Source: Chloropicon primus (taxonomy: Eukaryota > Chlorophyta > Chloropicophyceae > Chloropicales > Chloropicaceae). Taken from it: DNA of 64,000 bases. The position numbers were made by a program, and so were the translations under genes. The notes beneath the pieces were generated by a model. It was not told where the DNA came from and searched no databases. It saw nothing but the letters and a program-made list of their open reading frames with translations. Position 1 is the first letter of the stretch; the number at the start of each line of letters is the position of its first letter. Below, one piece after another: positions 52,791 to 62,047 of the stretch. The stretch lies in the NCBI GenBank assembly GCA_023205875.1, contig CP060771.1, positions 248,001-312,000 of the forward strand, given 5' to 3'.

Positions 52791-55115
52791 AGCGATAGAG
52801 TCGCTCTATGAACGCCCCGTCAACACTGCACGACGACGCTTTCGGTCCCCTGGACCACACTTCCGTCGCTTGGACCGAAAAATACAAAATTCGGACCAAA
52901 AAAGAGTGGGACTAGCAGGCTTGGAAAAAAGTAAAAAGGAATAATTTGGCCAGAGCGAAAAAGAATAAAAAAGTTGAACCAGAGCGAAACCTTTCGAAAC
53001 AAAAGGAAAGCAATTGGTCCGCGATGAAACGTTAAAAAGGTGGGAAAGAAGGGAAACCCCAAATCAAGCGAACTTTCTCTTAATAGTTTTGAGCTCTATC
53101 GCAGATCTCATCAAAAACAGATCGACGACAGTAGTGCGCGACGCGCAAGCAATCCAAAAGCTTTGCTGATTGAGTTTAAACTTGCGTGGTTTGATGGGAA
53201 AACGTTTGGTTCCTTCTTACCTCAAAGCTTAATTCTGATCTGATATATACATACAAGTTGTATCATACGATACATGCAGCTCTTGAACATCACAAGGCAT
53301 CATCTCAAAGCATGACTCTACCGTCAATTTCAGACTGAAAACCCGCACCGCTCATCAATGAAATAAAGTGAATGATTGCCCTCGGTTTGTCTGCATCCAA
53401 TTGTGACGTTGTTCATGCTGGGAGATGTCCGCAAACAACACAACAACGCTGGTATTTAACAGCACAATATAAGCCAGACATGTCTGCTCAGTTGTCAAAA
53501 AAATATTAAAGAGCATGCAACAATATGAGACTAGACTCGGGCCACGTCTCGCTGAGCATTAAAAATAAATTTCAAAAGCTGCCTTGGGTAGCAAAATGGA
53601 CAATTTTCATTTAATAAAACTGAGGTTGGTTTTTAGAATGTAATTTCATGAATTTTGTTGTTATATTGTTATGCATGTATGTCAACTGCTTGTGGCTTGA
53701 GAGCAACAGTAATTAGCTTGACAAGAAAATATGACTGCCTTTCTTCTTTTCGCCAAACTTTCTCATATGACTTATGACGGTATGTGTATTTGAGACATAA
53801 TTTCTTTCACCTATGGACCTATGGATCCTATGGATTAGGACTGGATATTAATGACATTCATATATATATCCATCCAAAAAATAACCAGCAATTAATTCTA
53901 GATGGACTTTACTCTCATCACCATTGTATAATGTTGAACTTTCATTCCTTACTTTGAAAACGCAAAATTGATCTTCAAGACGTCCGCCATGATTGGCAAG
54001 AAAAACACGAATGCTCTTTCACATTTATTACGGAGAAGGGTTAAAATGCTTATGATTACGTGTATGATAATGAACAAAAAAGATCAAATATATTCGAAAA
54101 AGAACTAATTCAGTGCTATCACGTTCATATAAATATCAGAATTTATAATTGATCGCTATTTTTTCTATTATGATGATGATGTCGCGCTGCTCTTTCCGTT
54201 TTTCTGATTTCTATTTCTTTTATGCGTATCATGCGTATTATGCGTATACGTATTATATTTTTGTATTATATTGTTCAGATTAACGTTAAGGTAGACTTAA
54301 AATTTTTCTCTAATTATCAATACATTCTTTTACCAGCTTTGCTTTACCACGCATTCATACTTTGAATAAATACTACAACAAGAGAAGAAAAATATTTGTA
54401 ATATTTTTTTTTGCTGTACGCCTTCGTCGTTTTCTCCGTATACAGTCGTATATTTATGTTGATGCATCTTCATCTGCCTTGCTTTCAATATTAATTGCTT
54501 CTCTAATAATGTTTCTTAAATCTGTTTACGTTTACCAAATGCTACACTTCTACTAACCTACTCAATGCGAGACTAGAAACTTTGGCGCATAAGCAAGGAA
54601 GGCAAGTGATTTGGATTTTGACAAGAACTTTTCTGGTACCTTTGTTGCAAGTTTACTAATAAAACAGTTACCCATACAAGTGCTTTTGTTTGTTGTGTGC
54701 ATGAAGAATACGTGCAGAAGACAAAAGACAATAATATCATCATATGTGTTCATGTGGTTTCGTAGGGAGGAAGCTTTGGATGCATTTTCATATCACAGGA
54801 ACGTTCATAAAATCATTGCGAAGAGAGCAGAGTTCTTTTCCGTCGGCGAAAAAATGAGAACAAGGAGGGTTTACGAAGAAAGAACGCGTAAACGCGATTT
54901 CCTCTGCAAAGAGAACATGCAAGAGCAAGCTCGCGCCCCGATGGACGACACGCGGAAGCGCTGCAAAGTTTTTTAATTTGATTTCCGTAATTGCAAGAGT
55001 AACGGCCGTGGAGAGGAGGCCATTCCTTCTTTTGTGATCTGACGGGGCGCTTCTTCCCGAGGGACAAGAATGCGCAAAAATATTAGAGCTACGCAAGGAT
55101 AGTAAACTACAACAC
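52791..55115. other. AT-rich trough without convincing genes (candidate centromere or origin)
   Basis: From about 52,890 to 54,980 the sequence turns strongly AT-rich; for example 54241-54300 has 15 G/C in 60 bases, against around two thirds in nearby coding lines. No family is recognisable in any frame; the longest frames (64-121 codons) use A/T-ending codons unlike the real genes. There is no long tandem array. The edges near both flanking genes return to normal composition within 100-150 bp. Possibilities are a small regional centromere, an AT-rich origin, or inserted foreign or organellar DNA. Confidence 0.6.
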
Positions 55116-57455
55116 TTAACATCCAATGGTCTGCTTTCGCCGCCTTAAGGCTCTTTCCAGCTCAGAAACCATGTCGCCAGGGCCCGGTGGAGGAGGAGCA
55201 CTCGCATCGCTCTCTTCCTTCTGCGCTGGAGCCTTTTTCTTTAGCTGTGCCTTGCGCTGAGCAATCTGTTCCGCAAGACTCAAGTTAGAGGCTGTCGGAG
55301 CAGCTTTCTTTGCTTTCGGCGGTGGCGGTGGTGCCTTCTTGCTCCCAGGTGGTGGCGGAGGCGGAGGGCCGCCGGGTGGTGGCGGAGGTGGTGGCCCGCC
55401 GGGTGGTGGTGGAGGCGGGGGGCCGCCCCTTGGCGGTGGTGGTGGAGGCGCACCTCGTGGTGGAGGTGGGGGTGGTGCGCCCCGGGGCGGTGGGGGGGGT
55501 GGAGCCCTAGTTGCTGGCGGTGGGGGTGGAGCAGGCTTCTTCACAGCTGGTGGGGGTGGGGGTGGAGCCCTGGTTGCTGGTGGAGTCGGTGGTTTGGCTT
55601 TGGGTGGTGGGGGCTCAGGCTTCTTTGCTGCTGGTGAGGGTGGTGCAGGCTTCTTTGCTACCCTCGTCGGCTTTGGAGGCGTTGGAGGGGCGAACTCGGG
55701 ACTCTCATACCCTGAGCTCGGGGACAGCTCGCCTGCATCATTTGCAGGAGGTGGCGGGGGAGGAGTACTCACAGTCTTCCCCAGCGCCGCAAAAAACTTG
55801 TTCTTGTTGTCCATCATGACATCAGTTGAACTCCTTGCAGCCCGGTGTGGATTTCGTGCGGGTGCGGCGGTTGCAGGTTGCATCACCGCTTCGTTCGCCC
55901 TTGTCGCACTCGAGGAAGATGAAGATGGATTTCTTCCTTCTGCGGGGACAACGGCAGGACTTTCTGGAGGGTGCGCAGATGCAGTAGCCTCAGTCTCCTC
56001 CGTTTCCTCCTCAGGCGACAGGAAGTCTTCGATCTTCTCCTCACTTCGAGGGGTCTCGGGCTCTTCCACGAGCATCGGGCCAGGGTCCTGCAGATCTGTT
56101 TGTACTCCAATAGTGCACGAAGTCTCGTAAATCCTGCCCGCCTTATTGCCCTTGAGCTTCCGAAGAAGTGCCAACGGCGGAAGCGGAGGTGAGGCCGGCA
56201 CTGCCCTCTTCTTGATTGGACTCAAGTTGGGTGTGAGGCTCGAGTAAGTTGGCATTGCCGGGTACGACGTTGATAGCGCAGAGGAACCAGGCGTTTCGAA
56301 GGTCTGGGCAAGCCTTCTCGGCTCCAACGCACTCTGCTGCGTGGGCATAAGGCTGTAGCCAGCATTGCTGTAAGCCGGAGGTGGTGGTGTCGGTGCCACC
56401 GCTTGGAAATTGGGTATCCGCGGCGAAGGCACCGGGGCAGGAGATGCTTGTTGCCTTGACACCATCTGCCTCGAAGTGGTTGGCGTTGAGCCAGCAGCAG
56501 ATGGAATCTTAGCGGGCGGCCTCGCCTTGGCCTCCCCCGGCTGAGCATGCGCAGCAGCAGAGCCCTGCTGATTACTTGCAGCACTGGCAGGTGTGTCGGC
56601 CCCTCGCTTCGGCGCTGGCTCGACGGGCCGCCTCTCTTCGCTCGCCTTGTTCTCCTCGCCCTCCTCGGATGACCCCTTCATTGTCGTCACGAGAGCCTGC
56701 ACCCAGCTCATGTAGTGGGAGTAGTCGTAACACTTCATGGAGAACTGACAAGTTTCCGCCGCCATCTCCTCGTGCTCCTCTTGATTCGCCCTGTGGTTCA
56801 CGAACTCGCTCGGGATGCTGCCGTAATCGCTGCTCGCGACGACCTCGCTGTCCTCCTGGGATCCTGTCAGCCTAAACTTCTCGTCCAGGGTCACCACGTG
56901 GCTTGGGAACCCGGCCTTCTTGGCCTTGTAGAACAGGACCCTGTTTCTCGCAATGACAACCCAAGCGTTCGACCTTCCCTTCTTCTTCTGGTCCCCGGTG
57001 AGGAAGGCCCTCTTGACGAGGCCAGCTTGCCTCGCGTTGCACGTAAGCTCCCGCTGCATCCTCATCCACCGCTGCTGGATCGCTCCCCAGTGCAACGCAC
57101 CCGAAGCCGACTCATTCCTAAAGTCGTTCAAGTCCTTGAGCTGCTTGAACAGGAAACCATGCTCGTGCTCGTACTTGGACCTCAGAGGGTGAACGCTGCC
57201 GTTCGTCGTGTATATCAATATCTCCCGGTCCACTCCAGCGACAACGCTGTAGAGCTCAAACACAGGGATCTCGAACTTGGAGTACTGCTCCTTTCCGCTG
57301 TCCCACTTCAGGAACCGGATGGAGAACTTCTCCCAGTCCACGAACAGTATCCTTTGCTTCCACTTGTCCCTCTCCAGGAAGAACACCACAACATAGGAGA
57401 TGTTCACGGGCAATGGCGGGCCATTCGAGGACGAAGGAGGCTGCTGCTGCATCAT
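55116..57455 (-). CDS. PH-domain/polyproline/WH2-like actin regulator
   Basis: ATG 57455 (two ATGs in a row) gives 779 residues, single exon. Residues ~10-110 are a beta-rich domain (ISYVVVFFLERDKWKQRILF ... KFEIPVFELYSVVAG). Residues ~130-260 look like a PH domain (RAFLTGDQKKKGRSNAWVVI, MKCYDYSHYMSWVQALVTTM). A long disordered Pro/Ser/Ala part follows, then repeated PPPPPPRGAPPPPPPRGG-type tracts (profilin ligands). Near the end SLAEQIAQRKAQLKKK resembles a WH2 actin-monomer motif, and MVSELERALRRRKQ closes the protein. The layout suggests a WASP/Ena-like or formin-like actin nucleation factor lacking FH2. The exact family is not settled. Confidence 0.68.
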   Translation of the reverse strand: MMQQQPPSSSNGPPLPVNISYVVVFFLERDKWKQRILFVDWEKFSIRFLKWDSGKEQYSKFEIPVFELYSVVAGVDREILIYTTNGSVHPLRSKYEHEHGFLFKQLKDLNDFRNESASGALHWGAIQQRWMRMQRELTCNARQAGLVKRAFLTGDQKKKGRSNAWVVIARNRVLFYKAKKAGFPSHVVTLDEKFRLTGSQEDSEVVASSDYGSIPSEFVNHRANQEEHEEMAAETCQFSMKCYDYSHYMSWVQALVTTMKGSSEEGEENKASEERRPVEPAPKRGADTPASAASNQQGSAAAHAQPGEAKARPPAKIPSAAGSTPTTSRQMVSRQQASPAPVPSPRIPNFQAVAPTPPPPAYSNAGYSLMPTQQSALEPRRLAQTFETPGSSALSTSYPAMPTYSSLTPNLSPIKKRAVPASPPLPPLALLRKLKGNKAGRIYETSCTIGVQTDLQDPGPMLVEEPETPRSEEKIEDFLSPEEETEETEATASAHPPESPAVVPAEGRNPSSSSSSATRANEAVMQPATAAPARNPHRAARSSTDVMMDNKNKFFAALGKTVSTPPPPPPANDAGELSPSSGYESPEFAPPTPPKPTRVAKKPAPPSPAAKKPEPPPPKAKPPTPPATRAPPPPPPAVKKPAPPPPPATRAPPPPPPRGAPPPPPPRGAPPPPPPRGGPPPPPPPGGPPPPPPPGGPPPPPPPGSKKAPPPPPKAKKAAPTASNLSLAEQIAQRKAQLKKKAPAQKEESDASAPPPPGPGDMVSELERALRRRKQTIGC

Positions 57456-57794
57456 GGCTCGCACGTGGAGCAACCGTTACGACTCAATCGACCCTCACGC
57501 CCTTCTCCAACCACGCAACCGCCTACCCTTGCACACAATGCAGCACGAGGTGCACACGGCACACGAACTTCAATCCGCCGAGACAATCCTCCCTAAAGCG
57601 TTTCTCGTTCCGATGGAAGGGTCAAACGAAAGCCAGTTACCTCTGTCACCATGAACCGCGACTCTGGCTCCACGCTCTTCCCTTAGCTTTCCCCCAGCTC
57701 GCGACGAATACTCACCTTTGGCTCAGCACCAATCGGCTGCAGACAATGTCACAACAATGGGTCAGAACTTGCTTGAATCGCGGTCAAATCGTTC

Positions 57795-57899
57795 CACCGA
57801 GGGCTCAAACGAAAGCTTAGAACGTTTTTCTTCACTTGATACCACTTGGTGTCTGTATTATTGTGCCAGTGGCCGTCCACATTGTGTTGAACTCACCTC
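57795..57899 (-). repeat. Dispersed GAGGTRAGT element copy
   Basis: Plus strand: CACCGAGGGCTCAAACGAAA, GCTTAGAACG, spacer, then GTTGAACTCACCTC. Minus strand begins GAGGTGAGTTC. The core is diverged. Confidence 0.5.
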
Positions 57900-58063
57900 C
57901 CTCCCCTTGTCTCTGTGGAGATCCTTTCCTTGGGATCATTTGACCATTTCATTTCCCGTTGAAAGGGGAACGAGAGGAGGAGCGACAGGGTGGCGACCCA
58001 CGAGGGGAACGAAAGAGCGTGCGTTCGCGAGTACGGACTTGTTTTTTGAAGAAAAAGAATTGG

Positions 58064-58142
58064 TCAGGACGAAGCTTCATCTCTTGAGCATTCGAATGAA
58101 CCCTCACTTGAGCCATTTGATGTCTGGAGTGTTCGTTTGAGG
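58064..58142 (+). repeat. Dispersed GAGGTRAGT element, core and distal end
   Basis: CAGGACGAAGCTTCATCTCT, TGAGCATTCGAATGAACCC, TCACTTGAGCCATTTGATG, TCTGGAGTGTTCGTTTGAGG. The distal half matches 16010-16062 closely. It lies 70 bp before the AP2 gene ATG. Confidence 0.6.
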
Positions 58143-58212
58143 GAAGAGCAAAGGCATTTGGGTAAGGAGCAGAGCAAGAGCAAGAGGTGTTGAATTCATT
58201 TTTCAACAGAGC

Positions 58213-59522
58213 ATGGCCAAGGTGAGTGGAGAGGTGAGGGAGATAAAGGTGTCGCAGAGAGAGGATAGGCTCTCAACGAGGTTGTCGACATCCGGAAAGG
58301 CGGAAGGAATCGAAACGGAAGGAGGAATGGAGGAAAGGTTGACCAACAACATGGAAGCCAACGTTGGTCCAACTTCCGGGAAGAAGGAAAAGAGGCAGTT
58401 GGCGTCGGTGAAGATCACGGAAGCCTTCAACCCAAGGGTAAGTTCCTTGTCTTGCGTGTCACTCGTCCTCGTCGGAATCGAAACGCTTCCGCGAGACAAC
58501 GGCGACGACGACGCGATGGATCACTCTCCTTTGATGATGATCTTCAGTTGTAGCTCTCTCTCTCTGTCCATCTCTCTGCTGTCTGACACAAACCAAACGC
58601 TTCTTCCCCACCGTCATCACCACATGACTCTTGCTCTTCTTCCTCTTCTGCCCTGCAGGCTCGGCTGAAGGAGTTCGCCCACACGTTCAAGTCCATCCCT
58701 TCCATCCTGAAGAAGCGGAAGAAGCCGAGCTACACGAACTCGGAGATCCGTATCAAGACGCCGCCCAAGTGGGAGAACTTGAAGAAGTCCAAGAGGGACT
58801 TGAGGTCGACGTTCTGCCTCAGCGATGCCAAGTCAGCCCAAGAGAGGGGGCCCCGGCAGTACGTCCAGAAGGTGGTGCAAGCGAGGTCGCCCACGCCCGG
58901 AGCGTCAAAGTACATGAACAAGTACTACACTTCGAAGTACAGGGGCGTGCACCAGACGTTTCCGACGAGGAGGTGGGAGGCTCAGTTCCGAAAGAGCGGC
59001 AAGCCAACGTCCCTTGGTTGCTTCAACACGGAGGAGGAGGCCGCTAGGGCCTACGACACGATGATGATTTGGTGCATGATACACCAGCCAGAGAACGCCA
59101 GGCCGGACAAGACCATCACCAACTTCAGCATCTCCGACTATGATTTCAAGATCCCGGAGCTGACGCAGATGACCCAGGAAGACCTTGTTCTTGCCCTCCG
59201 AAGGCTCGGGAGGAAGCAGGCGAGCGAGCACTCGAACAGTGGGGGGAGAGGGTCCTCCATGCTCCACCCGCTTCACGACAACGCCGAGGAGGCGAGGATA
59301 AGAGAGGACTTGGGCTTGGGCAACAAGGACCCCACGTGCAAGCAGATGTACGACCGGATATCCGACCAGGCTCCTGACTTTCTGCCAGAGAAGGCCAAGG
59401 GAGGGAAGTACGTCCTGGGGACGCTCAAGATGCAGAGGACGACCTTGGTCAAGGCGTACCTCAAGTGGCTGGACAGCAGAAGCGGGGGCAAGAAGGAAGG
59501 AAAGGGGTCCCAAAAGAAATAA
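58213..59522 (+). CDS. Single-AP2-domain transcription factor
   Basis: Two exons, 58213-58437 and 58659-59522, phase 0, intron 221 bp (GTAAGT...CCTGCAG), 362 residues. The N-terminus is Lys/Glu/Thr-rich. One AP2 domain at ~166-222: SKYRGVHQTFPTRRWEAQFR, TSLGCFNTEEEAARAYDTMM. The conserved YRG and WEA elements that contact DNA are intact. The C-terminal part contains DKTITNFSISDYDF behind the domain and a helical end (LGTLKMQRTTLVKAYLKWLD) ending in a Lys/Gly-rich tail. Differs from the double-AP2 gene at 7762 in domain number and in flanks. Targets unknown. Confidence 0.87.
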
Positions 59523-59764
59523 AGCGGACCATGATTCCCATGTGTCACGGCATTAAAAAAAGGAATAAAAGGATAAAATTTCATAAACACCTGTTGTTGA
59601 CTTACGAAGTAAGTGTGATGCACCGATCCGCCGTCCCCACGGTTTTCAAGGTATTTGCACTCCCTTCTTCTCGCTCGCTCGCTTATTCTTCTCGTTTGCC
59701 GTTGTGCTCCGCTCCGTCCGCACACACACGCGCACACAGGCGCAAAAATTGACAATTGCTTGTA

Positions 59765-60793
59765 CTACTTGAGCTTGCCGTACTCCTCGTCGTGCTCGTT
59801 GCTTCCGGCGCCCAGCATCTTGCTCCCCGAAGTTGCTGAGGCGAGGCTCGTGCTGCTTGGGAGGTCTCCCGGCATGAAGTAGAGCATGATCGAGGTGCAA
59901 ACGATCGCGATACCCAAAAACAGCTGCAGCGTTGGCTCCAGGTCAAAGAAGAAGATGGAAAGGAAAGCCGTGACCATCATGGCACTGGAGGTCGCGTAGA
60001 CCTTAACGATCGTGTTGGCGTACTTTTGAATCCAAGAGATGAAGAGCCCGCTGAACGAGAAGTTGATCACGATGAGCCAAGTGATGTAGTTGTACCCGTC
60101 CGTGAGATCGAACAGCCAGAAAGAGCTGTCCGGGCTCTGAATGTCGTCGTATGTCAACCGAGCCGCGTTGAAAAGCGTCCCGAAACCGTAGAGCTGGACG
60201 TTCTGCCAGTACAAAGTGTCGTTGTTCTTCTTGAGCAAGAACTCGGTGTAGACCCCAGCAAGGGCGGACAGCACGGCGCTCAGGCAAGCAAACAGGTAGC
60301 CCAGGACGGGCGCGGAAAGCATGTTATTCCCGCAGCCGCTGATCTGGCTCACCGCGGCACCCAAGGTGAGCAGGGACAACGCGAGCCACTGGTTCCTGGA
60401 CAGGTACCTCTTCAGCGCGATCCAGAACAGGAACCCAGTCGTGATGATCTTCAGGTTGCCCAAGATCTGGTACGTGGCCGCGTCGACGTAAGCCATCGTG
60501 TAGAACTGAACGTTGTTGTGGAACAAGTATATGATGGAGGGTATGGGGAAGAGCCTCACGCTGGACCATGCCTTGGTGATCTGCAAATTGCGGCCCTTCT
60601 CCTTGTACTCCTTGTACAAGAAGGCCGAGGACACCAGCAGCTTGCAGAACTCGGCCAGGAGCGGGATGGTCGCCACGTTGTAAGGGTACTTTCCCCCAAC
60701 CTTGGAGGCGGTCATGAGGAGACCTTGGGAGCTCGTCAGGCACGTCAGCATCCCCGCCACGATCAGCTTCTGCGTCACGCTGATCTGACTCAT
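59765..60793 (-). CDS. Golgi nucleotide-sugar transporter (SLC35A/CMP-sialic acid transporter-like)
   Basis: Single exon, 342 residues, with about ten membrane helices (for example LIVAGMLTCLTSSQGLLMTA, LLAEFCKLLVSSAFLYKEY, LGYLFACLSAVLSALAGVYT, ITWLIVINFSFSGLFISWIQ, LQLFLGIAIVCTSIMLYFMP). Family marks: FHNNVQFYTMAYVDAATYQI, LGNLKIITTGFLF, VYTEFLLKKN, KYANTIVKVYATSSAMMVTA. These fit the plant CMP-sialic-acid-transporter-like/ROCK1 branch, which carry UDP-sugars or CMP-linked sugars into ER or Golgi in exchange for UMP/CMP. The cytosolic tail is Ser/Gly-rich. Substrate cannot be told from sequence. Confidence 0.9.
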   Translation of the reverse strand: MSQISVTQKLIVAGMLTCLTSSQGLLMTASKVGGKYPYNVATIPLLAEFCKLLVSSAFLYKEYKEKGRNLQITKAWSSVRLFPIPSIIYLFHNNVQFYTMAYVDAATYQILGNLKIITTGFLFWIALKRYLSRNQWLALSLLTLGAAVSQISGCGNNMLSAPVLGYLFACLSAVLSALAGVYTEFLLKKNNDTLYWQNVQLYGFGTLFNAARLTYDDIQSPDSSFWLFDLTDGYNYITWLIVINFSFSGLFISWIQKYANTIVKVYATSSAMMVTAFLSIFFFDLEPTLQLFLGIAIVCTSIMLYFMPGDLPSSTSLASATSGSKMLGAGSNEHDEEYGKLK

Positions 60794-62047
60794 CTCTGAA
60801 TCGAATCGCTATCAATCACGACGATTGCTTCTCTCTCCCCTCGTGTGTGTGTGTGTGTGTGTGTGTCTGCCTCGCAATGCTCTCTGCTGTGCGTGCTGTT
60901 GCCTCTCAATGGCAACGCAAGCCACTCGAGGTGAGTTCAATGGTCCCAGGTGTCAGAGAGAGAGAGAGAGAGAGGGACACGCAAAGGTGATTCCCCTTCA
61001 CCCGAATACCCCTAACGCTGATGGCCTGAGCGCTTGGCCACCGAAATGGGTCGTGTCCACACAGAGACGCGTCCTCGTCCTCGTATGTTGTTGCGATCCA
61101 CTTGACAGCGAAAGATGACGGAGGAAGAACTTGGATGCCAATGCCTTAGCAGCCAGCAAACTTCTTGAAACGCCACCGGAATGGATTGGAGGAATGGACA
61201 CGCAAAAAGCAGAGACAGAGACAGAGAGAGATGACCCAAGAACAAGTCAGCATTCCATTGCGTTCACAAGGGAAGCATTCCTCGCGAGTGAGGCACCTTT
61301 GGTGTGATCTTTGGAAAGGGGAAGAAATTTTCCTTGGAATGGTTTGGACAAAACTTGTGAAAGATCTCGTCTTGGTCCTGAAAACGATCGCCGACTCACC
61401 TCCTTGGCTTCCTCTAACTCGTCCTCGTTCGCTCCTCTGCGCCCTTTCGATGAATCGGAGCGGCCCGTGGTACACTCCTATTTAACACATAGAAATCTAC
61501 TCCATCCCATTACACTTCATGTAGATTCTCTCCTAGACGTTCGTTTTCCTAGAAGAGCGTTTACACTCCAAAGTGGTCGAGCCGTAACTCCTTTGCTCCG
61601 CAGGGAGAGCTGTCAACGGGGGGAGGCGTGAGGACGCGTCTCGCTTCCCTTGCTCAACCGCGCATAGGCTCCCCCGTCCTCGAACCCAACAACAGCACGC
61701 CTGGGTGCCTCGGCCTCCACACCTTTCCTTGTCTTCTTCTTCTCTCATCTTCCTTCGCCTTTGCATCGATTCCTCTCCCTCCATTTTCAAGCCGATCGTA
61801 GAATTGGCGAAGTCCTCCAAGAAGAAACTCGCGTAACGGCTGTTCGGGCGTTACGTGAGTTCGCGCCTTCCCTTCGCCATCACATCAGGCGCGGTAGAAA
61901 AGCGAGGGGTGCCGTCGAACGTCACCGCGCAGAACCAACAACTCGACTCTTCCTTTTCTTTTCTTTTCTTGTTTCTTCCCTCCTTCGAGGAGAGGCGCGC
62001 TTGCTCTTGCCATTGTGTGATCGCCGACAATCGATAGTGCCATCAGC
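60794..62047. other. 1.25-kb divergent region between transporter and FAS1 gene
   Basis: No gene was found. (GT)n at 60844-60865, GAGGTGAGTTC at 60929 (a lone element end), GA tract at 60957-60974, an element copy at 61285-61403, and a GTAACG/CGTTAC pair (61833-61854) about 200 bp before ATG 62048. Confidence 0.5.
61285..61403 (-). repeat. Dispersed GAGGTRAGT element, full-length copy
   Basis: Plus strand: CGCGAGTGAGGCACCTTTGG, TGTGATCTTTGGAAAGGGG, spacer, then GCCGACTCACCTC. Minus strand starts GAGGTGAGTCGGC. The spacer is not purine-rich in this copy. Confidence 0.5.

Larger units (their letters stand above)
57456..58212. other. Divergent region between actin regulator and AP2 gene
   Basis: No gene was found. 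GTAACG (minus strand) lies 20 bp before the actin-regulator ATG. Element fragments occur at 57610-57640 (GGAAGGGTCAAACGAAAGCC then AGTTACCTC), 57795-57899 and 58064-58142. Confidence 0.5.

Noticed and set aside
54611-54976. 121-codon open frame in the AT-rich trough
   Set aside because: A/T-ending codons unlike the local genes, no recognisable domain and no splice context; probably chance.
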